Origin: Thalassobaculum fulvum
GTDB taxonomy: Bacteria; Pseudomonadota; Alphaproteobacteria; Thalassobaculales; Thalassobaculaceae
Length of the DNA stretch: 64,000 nucleotides
Direction: 5' to 3'
Assembly (NCBI RefSeq): GCF_014652915.1
Contig: NZ_BMZS01000005.1
Coordinates: forward strand, 353,489 to 417,488
In this document: in pieces, positions 38,353 through 47,502 of the stretch
Numbering within the stretch: the stretch's first letter is position 1
Layout of the letters: the number at the start of each line of letters is the position of its first letter
Notes under the pieces: model-generated
Seen by the model: only the letters and a program-made list of their open reading frames with translations
Databases searched by the model: none
Told to the model about the DNA's origin: nothing
Translations under genes and position numbers: made by a program

Positions 38353-39555
38353 TCAGGCCGCCTCGCGGGCGACCCGGGGGGCGGGCAGCACGACCGCGCC
38401 GGCGACCGCCACCAGGGCGGCGAACACCAGGAAGCCGGTGGCGTAGCCGTGACCGAGCGCCAGCAGCAGGCCGAAGCTGCCGGGGCCCGTGGCCAGGCCG
38501 ATGAAGGTGACGAACGACACCGCCCCGGTGGCGGTCGCGGCGTTGCGGATGCCGGCGGCCCGCACGACCTCGGCGAACAGCAGGCCGTTCCAGCTCATCG
38601 CGACGCTGCCGAGGATCGCCGCGCCCAGCAGCACCATGGCGGTCGGCCAGCCGGGCGACAGGGTGGCGGCGCCGGCCAGCGCGGCCGCCATGGCGAACCC
38701 CAGCAGGCTCAGCACCAGCCGCGGCCGTCCGCTCGCCATCGCGAGGCCGCCGAGCAGGAAGCGGTTGGCGAGACCGGCGGTCTGCGCCGCCGCGAACGCC
38801 AGGCCGGCGACCACCAGGGTCAGCCCCGCGACCTCGTGCATGTAGGCCACCAGGTAGACGACCAGCGAGAGCTGAGCGCTGGCGAACACGATGGCCGCGA
38901 AGCTCAGGCGTCGCAGTTCCGGGTTGTCGCGGATCATCGCCAGCGGCTCGACCAGCCCGCGCCGGCCCGGCTTGTGGAACTTCGTCGAGCCGGGATCCAG
39001 CACGGGACGCCAGCGCTCCAGGGCCAGGGCGAGCCCGGCGGCCAGAACCGCCCAGGCGATCAGCGTACCGGTCCAGTCGCCGAGCAGCACCAGGCCGGGC
39101 ACCACAAGCCCGGTCGCGAGCCGGCCGATGGTCATGCCGGACTGGCCCAGCGACATGGCGAGCGACAACTCGCGGCTGTGGGCGTGGCGGGCGATCAGCT
39201 GGCTGCCGGCCGGCACCGACAGGCCGAGGGCGACGCCGTAGCCGAGGGCCGACAGCAGCATCGCCGGCGGCCAGCCGGTCGCGAACAGCAGTGCCGCCGA
39301 CCCGGCGGCCAGCAGGCAGGCCTGGGCGCCGCGAATCGCACCGTGACGCAGCACCAGCGTCCCGGCGCGCAGCGACACCAGCATCGCGACCGCGTAGCAC
39401 AACGCCACGAACGGGCCGAGCCAGCCGACTTCGACGCCCAGGCTGCGGGCGATGCTCGGCGCGGCCACCTGGATCGACGCCATGGTCAGCGCCACCGCCA
39501 TCTGCACGGCGGTCGCGATCAGCACGGGCGGCGTGGCGTCGCGCGACAGTCGCAT
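38353..39555 (-). CDS. Major facilitator superfamily transporter
   Basis: A 400-residue membrane protein with about twelve helices arranged as two groups of six, separated by a cytoplasmic loop (RWRPVLDPGSTKFHKPGRRG, near residue 205). The N-terminus MRLSRDATPPVLIATAVQMA is taken as the start because it has a GAGG site, while the longer frame upstream overlaps the divergent promoter region. The opening helix pattern and GVEVGWLGPFVALCYAVAML resemble drug or metabolite exporters of the CynX/YbfB type, but no substrate can be named. It is divergent from the glutathionyl-hydroquinone reductase gene. Confidence 0.82.
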   Translation of the reverse strand: MRLSRDATPPVLIATAVQMAVALTMASIQVAAPSIARSLGVEVGWLGPFVALCYAVAMLVSLRAGTLVLRHGAIRGAQACLLAAGSAALLFATGWPPAMLLSALGYGVALGLSVPAGSQLIARHAHSRELSLAMSLGQSGMTIGRLATGLVVPGLVLLGDWTGTLIAWAVLAAGLALALERWRPVLDPGSTKFHKPGRRGLVEPLAMIRDNPELRRLSFAAIVFASAQLSLVVYLVAYMHEVAGLTLVVAGLAFAAAQTAGLANRFLLGGLAMASGRPRLVLSLLGFAMAAALAGAATLSPGWPTAMVLLGAAILGSVAMSWNGLLFAEVVRAAGIRNAATATGAVSFVTFIGLATGPGSFGLLLALGHGYATGFLVFAALVAVAGAVVLPAPRVAREAA

Positions 39556-39736
39556 GCACGGAACCTCCCCGGTTCCCGACCGACTGCCATGGTACCGTCT
39601 GCGGGGCTCCGAGGGAATCGCGCGGAAGATCGTCCACCGGACGGAAACGGCCCGTTGCCCCGGGGGCCCCTGGCAATCCCGGCGGCCGCGGCCACCTGTT
39701 CGGGGCAGGACCGCAAGACTGAACCGGAGATGACGA

Positions 39737-40714
39737 ATGGGACTGCTGATCGACGGCGTCTGGCACGCCCGCGGATACGATACCAAGTCGAAGGGCGGCC
39801 GGTTCGAGCGCCGGGAGTCGGCGTTCCGCAACTGGGTCACCGCCGACGGGGCGCCGGGCCCGACCGGCGAGGGCGGGTTCAAGGCCGAGCCCGGGCGCTA
39901 TCACCTTTACGTCTCGCTGGCCTGCCCGTGGGCGCACCGCACGCTGATCGTGCGGGCGCTGAAGCGGCTGGAGGACGCGGTCTCGGTGTCGGTCGTGCAC
40001 TGGCACATGGGCGAGGACGGCTGGAACTTCGCCGAGGGGCCGGGCGTGGTGCCCGACCCGATCCACCGGGCCGACCTGCTGCGCGAGGTCTACCTGGCGG
40101 CCGACCCGCGCTACACCGGCCGGGTCACCGTTCCGGTGCTGTGGGACCGCGAGACCGCAACCATCGTCTCGAACGAGTCGTCCGAGATCATCCGGATGCT
40201 GAATACGGCGTTCGACGGCGTCGGCGCCGCCCCCGGCGACTTCTACCCGGCGGCGCACCGCGACGAGATCGACCGGGTCAACACAAGGGTCTACGACACC
40301 GTCAACAACGGGGTCTACAAGGCCGGGTTCGCGACCTCGCAGACGGCCTACGAGGAGGCGGTCGGCCCGCTGTTCGACAGCCTGGACTGGCTTGAGGAGC
40401 GGCTGTCCGGCCGGCGCTGGCTGGTCGGCGGCACCATGACCGAGGCCGACATCCGGCTGTTCACCACCCTGGTCCGGTTCGACCCGGTCTATGTCGGGCA
40501 CTTCAAGTGCAACATCCGCCGGCTGGCCGACTATCCGGCGCTGTCGGCCTACACCCGCGACGTCTACCAGACCCCGGGCGTCGCCGGGACCGTCGACCTC
40601 GACCACATCAAGCGGCACTACTACGGCAGCCACCGCAGCATCAACCCGACCGGGATCGTCCCGGCCGGGCCGGACATCGACTACGCCGCCCCGCACGGGC
40701 GGGACGGGCTTTAG
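39737..40714 (+). CDS. Glutathionyl-hydroquinone reductase (Xi-class glutathione transferase)
   Basis: A 325-residue Xi-class GST of the YqjG/ECM4 group, which uses glutathione to reduce S-glutathionyl-hydroquinones and so protects against quinones. The catalytic cysteine is in SLACPWAHRTLIVRALK near residue 60. The family tract FRNWVTADGAPGPTGEGGF precedes it. The segment VPVLWDRETATIVSNESSEIIRM is the glutathione-binding part, and the C-terminal helical domain has DWLEERLSGRRWLVGGTMTEADIRL. It lies alone, divergent from an MFS gene and convergent with a RidA gene 16 bp downstream. Assignment is firm. Confidence 0.92.
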   Translation: MGLLIDGVWHARGYDTKSKGGRFERRESAFRNWVTADGAPGPTGEGGFKAEPGRYHLYVSLACPWAHRTLIVRALKRLEDAVSVSVVHWHMGEDGWNFAEGPGVVPDPIHRADLLREVYLAADPRYTGRVTVPVLWDRETATIVSNESSEIIRMLNTAFDGVGAAPGDFYPAAHRDEIDRVNTRVYDTVNNGVYKAGFATSQTAYEEAVGPLFDSLDWLEERLSGRRWLVGGTMTEADIRLFTTLVRFDPVYVGHFKCNIRRLADYPALSAYTRDVYQTPGVAGTVDLDHIKRHYYGSHRSINPTGIVPAGPDIDYAAPHGRDGL

Positions 40715-40730
40715 GCAAGAATGGCCGGAC

Positions 40731-41081
40731 TCAGCCTGCCTTGGCGGCGATCGCGACCACCTCGATCAGGCAGCCGTCCAGATCGGAGACGCCGATGGTC
40801 GCGCGCGCCGGCACCTGGGCGGGGCTGAGCCATTCCTTCCAGACCGCGTTCATCGCCGGCTTCAGCTTCATGTCGGTGATGTAGATCGTGACCGACAGCA
40901 GGTGGCTCTTGTCGGAGCCGTTGGCCGCCAGAAGGGCGTCGATCTGCTCGGTGATCGACCGGGTCTGGCCGGCCATGTCGGCGGTCGTGTCCTCGCCGGT
41001 GACGCCGGCGAGGTAGAGGATGCCGTCCTTCTCGACCACCTCGTGGAGGATGTCGGCATAGGGGGCGCTGCGCTTGATCAT
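40731..41081 (-). CDS. RidA/YjgF family protein
   Basis: A 116-residue protein of the RidA superfamily, whose archetype hydrolyses reactive enamine/imine intermediates from PLP enzymes. Blocks include ILYLAGVTGEDTTADMAGQT, of which YLAGVTGEDT is typical, and AVWKEWLSPAQVPARATIGVSDL, which carries the conserved arginine (VPARATI). The glutamate in LIEVVAIAAK is also present. Many RidA subfamilies have other functions, and this one is not the housekeeping archetype with certainty. It lies 51 bp after an asparaginase gene on the same strand, consistent with nitrogen metabolism. Confidence 0.9.
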   Translation of the reverse strand: MIKRSAPYADILHEVVEKDGILYLAGVTGEDTTADMAGQTRSITEQIDALLAANGSDKSHLLSVTIYITDMKLKPAMNAVWKEWLSPAQVPARATIGVSDLDGCLIEVVAIAAKAG

Positions 41082-41132
41082 GGTCGGTCTCCGATCGGGG
41101 GGATGAGTCGGGGCGGACGGCCCCGGGGTGGG

Positions 41133-42194
41133 TCAGTTCAGCGCGTCCCACACCGCGGTCGCGGCGGCGTCGGCGGCGACGCCGGCGCGCAGCAGCAGGG
41201 TGAGCAGCAGGCGGGCCTTCAGCGGCGACAGCCGGCCGGCCGAGATCACGCCGCGCCGCGCCAGGTCGATCTCGGAGCCGAGCCGCTCGTAGGTCGACTT
41301 CAGCAGGTAGCCGGACTGGATGCGCGCCGCCATCACCACCGGCATGCGCTTCGCCAGCCGCTCGACGTCCTCGACCACCCAGGCCGGCGAATGGCCGCCG
41401 CCCATGCCGCCCAGCACCACGCCGGCATAGCCGAGATGCGCCGGGTCGTCGGCCAGCGCCGCCAGCAGGCCACCGGATTCGCCGAGGCCGAGGGTCAGCA
41501 GCGCCACGCTGTCGGGCTCGTCCAACGTGCCGTCGGACCAGGCCGCCGGCCTGCGGTGGCCGGTGACGGCGTCGAACGCCCGCTTGTGGTCGCGGTTCGG
41601 GGTGCCGATCAGCCGCACCCGGTCCTCCACCAGCACGCCGACCGGGCCGGCGACCATGCTGTGGAAGGCGTCGATCCGGTGCGGGCTGGCCTTGGCCACG
41701 TCGATGGCGGCGTGGATGGTGTCGAGCAGCACCACCAGCACGCCGAGCTCGGTCGAGCGCCGCCGGACCTGCGGGTCGGCCACGGTCATCGCCGCCGCCA
41801 GCAGGTTGCCGGGGCCGTCGTGCGAGACCGACAGCGGGTTGCGCATGGCCCCGGTGACCACCACCGGGACCCGGCCGTCGAGCACGAGGTCCAGCAGGAA
41901 GGCCGATTCCTCCATGGTGTCGGTGCCCTGGGTGACGATCGCGCCGTCGATCGCGTCGGCCGCGGCCAGCTCCTCGATCCGCTTGGCCACCGCCAGCACG
42001 TCGTCGACCCGCAGGTCCGAGCTGCCGACCGTCTTGACGGTCTCGGCGGTGACCGTGGCGATCCGGTCGAGGCCGGGGACCGCCGCCACCAGGTCGGCGG
42101 CGGTCAGGCCCGGTTTCACGCCGCCCTCGTCGCCCTTGACCATGGCGATGGTGCCGCCCAGGGCGAGCACGGCGATTCTCGGCTTGTCGGTCAT
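41133..42194 (-). CDS. Asparaginase family amidohydrolase
   Basis: A 353-residue asparaginase/glutaminase-family protein without a signal peptide, so cytoplasmic. The first catalytic threonine is in VLALGGTIAMVKGDEGG near residue 15 and the second in VTQGTDTMEESAFLLDLVL near 90. The downstream lysine motif is present as VVTGAMRNPLSV-like VTGAMRNP. The ATG at 42194 is chosen over a GTG six codons earlier because AGGAG lies at the right distance. It converts L-asparagine to aspartate and ammonia or acts on a related amide. Co-transcription with ridA downstream is likely. Confidence 0.88.
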   Translation of the reverse strand: MTDKPRIAVLALGGTIAMVKGDEGGVKPGLTAADLVAAVPGLDRIATVTAETVKTVGSSDLRVDDVLAVAKRIEELAAADAIDGAIVTQGTDTMEESAFLLDLVLDGRVPVVVTGAMRNPLSVSHDGPGNLLAAAMTVADPQVRRRSTELGVLVVLLDTIHAAIDVAKASPHRIDAFHSMVAGPVGVLVEDRVRLIGTPNRDHKRAFDAVTGHRRPAAWSDGTLDEPDSVALLTLGLGESGGLLAALADDPAHLGYAGVVLGGMGGGHSPAWVVEDVERLAKRMPVVMAARIQSGYLLKSTYERLGSEIDLARRGVISAGRLSPLKARLLLTLLLRAGVAADAAATAVWDALN

Positions 42195-42259
42195 CGGGGA
42201 CTCCTGCGCCACGGCCTTGACGCGGCCGGGCGGTCGTTGTGGGATCAGGGCAAGCGATA

Positions 42260-42279
42260 CACCGCCCGCCCGGGCGGTG
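42260..42279. promoter_or_regulatory. Twenty-base palindrome upstream of the CoA-transferase gene
   Basis: CACCGCCCG (42260-42268), CC, CGGGCGGTG (42271-42279): 9-bp arms, perfect, in the 133-bp divergent gap between the asparaginase and CoA-transferase genes. It ends 48 bp before the CoA-transferase start. It may be an operator or an RNA hairpin. Confidence 0.4.
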
Positions 42280-42327
42280 CCAAGACGTCGCCGTCAGCGA
42301 CGCATCCCCATTGTCGAGGAGGAAGCC

Positions 42328-43566
42328 ATGGCCGCCCGTGCATTCGGCCCGCTGCAGGGCATGACCGTCATCGAGCTCTGCCACCACATGGCCGGCCCGA
42401 CCTGCGGCCTGATGCTGGCCGACATGGGCGCCGACGTGATCAAGGTCGAGAAGATCCAGGGCGGCGACGACACCCGCCGCACGATCCCGCCCGAGATCAA
42501 CGGCGAGAGCGCGTCGTTCATGATGATGAACCGCAACAAGCGCGGCGTCGTGCTCGACCTGAAGTCGGAGGCCGGCGCCGCCGCCCTGCGCAAGCTGGTC
42601 GCCAAGGCCGACGTGCTGACCGAGAACTTCCGGCCCGGCGTGCTGGAGCGGCTCGGTCTCGGCTACGAGGACCTCAAGAAGATCAACCCGGGCCTGATCT
42701 ACGCCTCGATCTCCGGCTTCGGCCTGACCGGCCCGTACGCTTCGCGCGGCGGCTTCGACCTGGTCGCCCAGGGCATGAGCGGGCTGATGAGCGTGACCGG
42801 CGAGCGGCCGGACGGCCCGCCGGTCAAGGTCGGCCCGCCGGTCTGCGACATCACCGCCGGCCTGCTGCTGGCGATGGGCATCTGCGCCGCCTACTCGCAC
42901 CGCCTGAAGACCGGCGAGGGCCAGCGTCTCGACACCTCGCTGATGGAGGCCGGCATCACGCTGACCTACTGGCAGTCGGCGATCGCCTTCGCCACCGGCA
43001 CCGCACCGCGCGCCATGGGCTCGGCCCACCCGCTGAGCGCGCCGTACCAGGCGGTCGAGTGTTCGGACGGCTACATCAACATCGCCGCCAACACCGCGCG
43101 GTTCTGGGAGAAGATGTGCACCATGATCGGTGCGCCGGAGCTGTTCGAGGACCCGCGCTTCAAGACCAACGGCGACCGCATGGCCAACCTGAAGGTGCTG
43201 GAGGCCGAGCTGAACGCCCGCTTCCGCACCGACACCTGCGCCAACTGGCTGGCCAAGTTCGAGGCCGAGGGCATCCCGGCCGGGCCGATCTTCGACATCC
43301 TGGAGATGCACAGGGACCCGCAGACCCTGGCCCGCGAGATGGTGCCGACCGTCGAGCACCCGAAGGCCGGCCCGGTCCAGACCATCGGCCTGCCGATCAA
43401 GTTCTGGAGCACGCCGGGCAAGGTCGCAACGCCGGCGCCGCTGTTCGGCCAGCACACCGCCGAGGTGCTCGCCGAGCTCGGCTACGGCGAATCCGAGATC
43501 GAAGCCATGGGGGCGGCCGAGGCCGTGCACCTGGGAGACAACGCCAGCCGGGAGGCAGCCGAGTAA
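42328..43566 (+). CDS. Class III (family III) CoA-transferase, CaiB/BaiF type
   Basis: A 412-residue family III CoA-transferase. The start MAARAFGPLQGMTVIELCHHMAG follows GGAGGAAGCC. Family blocks are GPTCGLMLADMGADVIKVEK, SFMMMNRNKRGVVLDLKS and DVLTENFRPGVLERLGL. The catalytic aspartate is in GQRLDTSLMEAGI. The enzyme moves CoA from one acyl-CoA to a carboxylic acid. The stop overlaps the ATG of an enoyl-CoA hydratase gene by one base. The two probably activate and then hydrate one unsaturated acid, as in carnitine or aromatic-acid pathways. The substrate is not predictable. Confidence 0.92.
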   Translation: MAARAFGPLQGMTVIELCHHMAGPTCGLMLADMGADVIKVEKIQGGDDTRRTIPPEINGESASFMMMNRNKRGVVLDLKSEAGAAALRKLVAKADVLTENFRPGVLERLGLGYEDLKKINPGLIYASISGFGLTGPYASRGGFDLVAQGMSGLMSVTGERPDGPPVKVGPPVCDITAGLLLAMGICAAYSHRLKTGEGQRLDTSLMEAGITLTYWQSAIAFATGTAPRAMGSAHPLSAPYQAVECSDGYINIAANTARFWEKMCTMIGAPELFEDPRFKTNGDRMANLKVLEAELNARFRTDTCANWLAKFEAEGIPAGPIFDILEMHRDPQTLAREMVPTVEHPKAGPVQTIGLPIKFWSTPGKVATPAPLFGQHTAEVLAELGYGESEIEAMGAAEAVHLGDNASREAAE

Positions 43567-44378
43567 TGGGTGACGTGAAGGGTAGCTCCGAGATCTCCGG
43601 GACCGAGGACCTGCTGGTCCACGTCGAGGACCGGATCGCCACGGTCACCATCAACCGGGCGGCCAAGCACAACGCCATGAACCTCGAGGTGTTCGGGGCG
43701 CTCGGCAAGGTGTTCACCGCTCTCGACGCCGATCCGGAGCTGCGCTGCGTGGTGATCCGCGGCGCCGGCGGCAAGGCGTTCTCGGCCGGCGCCGACATCT
43801 CGGAGTTCGAGTCGGTCCGCAAGGACAAGGCGGCGGCCAAGAAATACGCCGAGACGTCGCTGCCGTCGTCGGACGCGGTGGTGAAGTGCCGGCACCCGGT
43901 GATCGCGCTGATCGAGGGGCTGTGCGTCGGCGGCGGGTTCGGGTTGGCGGCGCTGTGCGACCTCAGGATCTGCGGCGAGAGCAGCCGGTTCGGGGTGCCG
44001 GTCAAGCGGCTCGGGCTGGTCGAGTCGATGGAGGAGCTGGAGTTCCAGGTGAAGAAGTACGGCGCCAACGCCATGCTGCAGATCCTGCTGGTCGGCGACC
44101 TGCTGAACGCCCAGGACGCGCTGCGCTACGGCATCGTCAACAAGGTGGTGCCGGACGATCAGGTCGAGGCCGCGGCCTTCGAGTGGGCCGCCAAGGTCGC
44201 CGAGGGCGCGCCGCTGACCGCGCGCTGGCACAAGCAGTTCGTCTACCGGCTGATGGAGCCGGCGCCGCTGTCCGAGGCCGAGAAGGACATGGGCTACGAC
44301 GCCTTCGACACCGAGGACTTCCAGCGCGGCTACAAGGCGTTCCTGGCCAAGGGGAAGCCGAGCTTCGTCGGGCGGTAG
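43566..44378 (+). CDS. Enoyl-CoA hydratase/isomerase (crotonase) family protein
   Basis: A 270-residue crotonase-fold enzyme. The first oxyanion segment is AFSAGADISEFESV near residue 80. The second is EGLCVGGGFGLAALCDLRI near 120. The usual first catalytic glutamate is replaced: GGGFGLAALC has glycine where GGGLE is standard, while a glutamate is retained at GLVESMEELE. It may therefore act as an isomerase, hydrolase or lyase, not as a classical hydratase. It begins on the last base of the CoA-transferase stop codon (TAATG), so translation is coupled. Its position by a CoA-transferase suggests one two-step acid-activation pathway. Confidence 0.85.
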   Translation: MGDVKGSSEISGTEDLLVHVEDRIATVTINRAAKHNAMNLEVFGALGKVFTALDADPELRCVVIRGAGGKAFSAGADISEFESVRKDKAAAKKYAETSLPSSDAVVKCRHPVIALIEGLCVGGGFGLAALCDLRICGESSRFGVPVKRLGLVESMEELEFQVKKYGANAMLQILLVGDLLNAQDALRYGIVNKVVPDDQVEAAAFEWAAKVAEGAPLTARWHKQFVYRLMEPAPLSEAEKDMGYDAFDTEDFQRGYKAFLAKGKPSFVGR

Positions 44379-44390
44379 GGCCGGCGCGGA

Positions 44391-44528
44391 CCCGTCGCGT
44401 CGTGGGTCCCGGATGCGTCTCGCCGCAGGCGATCCGCTCCGGGATGAGGACAATGGGTGTCTGCCTTCAAATCCTCATCCCGGCCGCAGCGGCGAAGCCG
44501 CGGAGAGCCGGGACCCACGGGGCGTCGG
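44391..44528. repeat. Dispersed intergenic inverted-repeat element, copy 8
   Basis: Lies between the convergent crotonase and cytochrome c genes. The left half opens CGTCGCGTCGTGGGTCCCGG and closes CTCCGGGATGAGGA. The right half opens TCCTCATCCCGGCCG and closes GAGCCGGGACCCACGGGGCG. The loop is about 20 bp. This is the clearest copy for defining the unit. Confidence 0.75.
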
Positions 44529-44530
44529 GA

Positions 44531-45019
44531 TCAGTTCTGCCGGGCCTGCTCGTTGATGCGGTCGTGGCGCTGGCGGATGTCGGCCGGCCAGGTGCTCTTG
44601 ATGTAGGACAGCGCGGCGATGATCTGGTCGTCGCTCAGGGTTTCGTCGTAGGCCGGCATGTCCGACTTGTAGGCCGGGTCGCCGATCATCCGGGCCGGGC
44701 CGTACTTGGTGAGCGCGAACAGCACGCTGTCCGGGTGGTGCCAGGTGTGCCCGGTCGGGTCGTGCGGCGGCGCCGGCAGCTTGCCGTCTGGGCCGCGGGC
44801 CTGCCAGTTCGGCTGGCCCTGCAGGTCCGCGCCGTGGCAGCTCGCGCACTGGTCGGCGTACACCCCACGCCCTTCGGCCACCACCGCCGGGTCGTCCGGG
44901 GCCAGCGCGATGCCTGCCGCCGGTTCCTGCGTCGGGGCGGACAGGAACACCGCGAGGCCGCCGGCCAGGGCGAGCCCCGAGGCTGCGATCAGCACGATCC
45001 GGGCGCGCGACAGAGGCAC
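44531..45019 (-). CDS. Membrane-anchored c-type cytochrome
   Basis: A 162-residue class I cytochrome c with an N-terminal helix (RIVLIAASGLALAGGLAVFL) that serves as a signal or anchor into the periplasm. The single haem site is C58-A-S-C61-H62 in YADQCASCHGADLQGQ. The distal methionine is in SDMPAYDETLSDDQIIAALSYIKS, a typical ending. It lies 13 bp after the copper ATPase gene on the same strand, so it is probably co-transcribed. A link between copper export and periplasmic electron transfer or copper-dependent oxidase assembly is possible but unproven. Confidence 0.9.
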   Translation of the reverse strand: MPLSRARIVLIAASGLALAGGLAVFLSAPTQEPAAGIALAPDDPAVVAEGRGVYADQCASCHGADLQGQPNWQARGPDGKLPAPPHDPTGHTWHHPDSVLFALTKYGPARMIGDPAYKSDMPAYDETLSDDQIIAALSYIKSTWPADIRQRHDRINEQARQN

Positions 45020-45032
45020 GTGTCGACTCCTC

Positions 45033-47378
45033 TCAGAGCTTCGAGCTGCGCAGGCGCAGCGCGTTGCCGACCACCGACACCGAACTCAGGCTCATGGCAG
45101 CGGCGGCGATTATCGGGCTGAGCAGCACCCCGAGGAAGGGGTACAGCACCCCGGCCGCGATCGGCACGCCCAGTGCATTGTAGACGAACGCGAAGAACAG
45201 GTTCTGCCGGATGTTGCGCATGGTCGCGCGGCTGAGGTGCCGGGCCCGGGCGATGCCGCGCAGGTCGCCGCGCACCAGGGTCACGCCGGCGCTCTCGATC
45301 GCCACGTCGGTGCCCTTGCCCATGGCGATGCCGACATCGGCGCGGGCCAGTGCCGGCGCGTCGTTGACGCCGTCCCCGGCCATCGCCACCACGGCCCCCT
45401 CCTTCTGCAGGCGGGCGACGATGTCGGCCTTGTCCTGCGGCTGGACCTCGGCCTCGACCTCGTCGATCCCCAGCGCCCGGGCCACCGCCTCGGCGGTCGG
45501 TCGGGCGTCGCCGGTCAGCATGACCACCCGGATGCCGTCGCGCCGCAGGGTCTCGACGGCGTCCCGCGTGGTCTCCTTGATCGGATCGGCGACCGCGACC
45601 ACGCCGGCGGCTCTGCCGTCGACGGCGACGAACATGGCGGTGGCGCCTTCGCGGCGCTGGGCCCCGGCCGTGTCGGTCAGCGCGTCGATCGCCACGCCCT
45701 GCTCGCTCATCAGGCGCTCGTTGCCGAAGGCGACGGCATGGCCGTCCACGGTGCCGGTGACGCCGCGCCCGGCGTGCATGTCGAAGGCAGCGGCCTCGGG
45801 GATGGCGACGCCGCGGTCGCGGGCGCCCGACAGGATCGCCTCGGCCAGCGGGTGCTCGCTGCCGCGCTCCAGCCCGGCGACCAGGCGCAGCACCTCCGCC
45901 TCCTCGAAACCGTCGACCGCCGTCACCGTCTTCAGCTTCGGCCGGCCCTCGGTCAGGGTGCCGGTCTTGTCGCAGACCAGGGTGTCGACCTTTTCCAGCC
46001 GCTCCAGCGCCTCGGCGTTGCGGATCAGCACGCCCATCTGGGCGCCGCGGCCGGTGCCGACCATGATCGACATCGGGGTGGCGAGGCCGAGCGCGCACGG
46101 GCAGGCGATGATCAGCACCGAGACCGCGGCGACCAGGGCGTGCGCCAGCGCCGGTTCCGGACCCCAGGCCGCCCATACGACGAAGGCGACGACCGCGATC
46201 ACCACCACGGCCGGCACGAACCAACCGGCGACCATGTCGGCCAGCCCCTGGATCGGCGCCCGCGAGCGCTGGGCGTCGGCGACCATGTCGACGATCCGCG
46301 ACAGCATGGTGTCGCGGCCGACCTTCTCGGCGGCCATCACGAACGAGCCGCGGCCGTTCAGGGTGCCGCCGACCACCTTGTCGCCGGCCTGCTTCTCGAC
46401 CGGCACCGGCTCGCCGGTCACCATGGATTCGTCGATCGAGCTGCTGCCGTCGATGACCGAGCCGTCGACCGGGACCCGTTCGCCCGGCCGCACCCGCAGC
46501 CGGTCGCCGACCTGCAGGATGTCGATCGAAACCTCCTCGTCGTCGCCGTCGTCCTTGACCCGGCGGGCGGTCCGCGGCGCCAGCTCGAGCAGCGCCTTGA
46601 TCGCACCGCTGGTCCGCTCGCGCGCCCGCAGCTCGAGCACCTGGCCGACCAGGACCAGGAACACGATGACGGCGGCGGTCTCGAAATACAGCCCGATCGT
46701 GCCGTGCTCGCCGCGCAGGCTCTCCGGGAAGATCCCGGGGGCCACCAGGGCGGCGAGGCTGTACAGGTAGGCGGCGCCGGTGCCGAGCGCGATCAGCGTG
46801 AACATGTTGGGGCTGCGCACCCGCACCGACACCCAGGCGCGCTCGAAGAACGGCCAGCCGGCCCACAGGATCGCCGGGGTCGACAGGATCGCCTGGGCCC
46901 AGCGTGCCCACGGCGTCTCCAGCACCCCCATCAGCGCCGGAACCATCCCGCCCATGGCCAGTGCCAGCACCGGAACGGTCAGCACGCCGCCGATGATCAT
47001 CCGGCGGGTCATGTCGACCAGCTCCGGGCTCGGGCCCTCGTCGGCGGTCACCGTCATCGGCTCCAGCGCCATGCCGCAGATCGGGCAGGAGCCGGGCTCG
47101 TCGCGGACGATCTCCGGGTGCATCGGGCAGGTGTACCGGGTCCTGGTGGCGCCGCGCGGGTCCGCCGGTTCCAGCGCCATGCCGCATTTCGGGCAGCTTC
47201 CCGGCTCGGGGCTCCAGACCCCGGCGCACATCGTGCAGATGTAGCCGCCGCGCCTGCGCTCCTCCTCCGACACCTCGCGGTTGGCGTGGTGATGATGGTG
47301 GTGCTGATGTCCGCCCTGGTCGTGAGAGTGGCCGTGGGATTGCTCGTGACCGTGCTGGTGGTGCTGGTGGTCGGACAT
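45033..47378 (-). CDS. copA: Copper-translocating P1B-type ATPase
   Basis: A 781-residue heavy-metal ATPase that exports Cu(I) from the cytoplasm. The start [13 protein letters not shown] follows GAGGAGG and opens a tail with about 16 histidines in the first 31 residues. Two small metal-binding domains follow at about 46-71 ([10 protein letters not shown], then [10 protein letters not shown]) and 82-107 ([10 protein letters not shown], then [10 protein letters not shown]). These are of the heavy-metal-binding-domain type; the usual GMTCxxC HMA domain is absent. Catalytic motifs are [10 protein letters not shown] at 321, the transmembrane CPC at 426-428 in [13 protein letters not shown], and the phosphorylation motif DKTGT at 470-474. 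A CueR-type promoter lies upstream. Copper specificity is inferred from CPC and that promoter. Confidence 0.93.
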   Translation of the reverse strand: MSDHQHHQHGHEQSHGHSHDQGGHQHHHHHHANREVSEEERRRGGYICTMCAGVWSPEPGSCPKCGMALEPADPRGATRTRYTCPMHPEIVRDEPGSCPICGMALEPMTVTADEGPSPELVDMTRRMIIGGVLTVPVLALAMGGMVPALMGVLETPWARWAQAILSTPAILWAGWPFFERAWVSVRVRSPNMFTLIALGTGAAYLYSLAALVAPGIFPESLRGEHGTIGLYFETAAVIVFLVLVGQVLELRARERTSGAIKALLELAPRTARRVKDDGDDEEVSIDILQVGDRLRVRPGERVPVDGSVIDGSSSIDESMVTGEPVPVEKQAGDKVVGGTLNGRGSFVMAAEKVGRDTMLSRIVDMVADAQRSRAPIQGLADMVAGWFVPAVVVIAVVAFVVWAAWGPEPALAHALVAAVSVLIIACPCALGLATPMSIMVGTGRGAQMGVLIRNAEALERLEKVDTLVCDKTGTLTEGRPKLKTVTAVDGFEEAEVLRLVAGLERGSEHPLAEAILSGARDRGVAIPEAAAFDMHAGRGVTGTVDGHAVAFGNERLMSEQGVAIDALTDTAGAQRREGATAMFVAVDGRAAGVVAVADPIKETTRDAVETLRRDGIRVVMLTGDARPTAEAVARALGIDEVEAEVQPQDKADIVARLQKEGAVVAMAGDGVNDAPALARADVGIAMGKGTDVAIESAGVTLVRGDLRGIARARHLSRATMRNIRQNLFFAFVYNALGVPIAAGVLYPFLGVLLSPIIAAAAMSLSSVSVVGNALRLRSSKL

Positions 47379-47415
47379 GGTCGCCTCCTCCGTCGCCGGA
47401 CGGTTCCGCTCGGCC

Positions 47416-47447
47416 CTAGTTGGGGCTTCCAGCGACCGGAAGGTCAA
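47416..47447 (-). promoter_or_regulatory. CueR/MerR-type copper promoter of copA
   Basis: On the minus strand, TTGACC (47447 down to 47442) runs directly into CTTCC, seven bases, GGAAG (47442-47426), closely resembling the E. coli copA promoter. The -10 position is near 47421-47416 (AACTAG), giving a long 19-20 bp spacer. Such a spacer is diagnostic of MerR-family activation, in which the regulator must untwist the DNA. It ends 38 bp before the copA ATG. No cueR gene is in the window. Confidence 0.75.
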
Positions 47448-47502
47448 CCACCGATGGTCCGGCGTGCCGGATCCGGCAGCGTGCGCCCGGCGGCGGGCCG
47501 CC

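Noticed and set aside
40491..44378. A 1295-codon open frame on the plus strand
   Set aside because: Only its 3' part is the crotonase gene. The remainder is antisense or out-of-frame composition over the RidA, asparaginase and CoA-transferase genes and resembles no protein.
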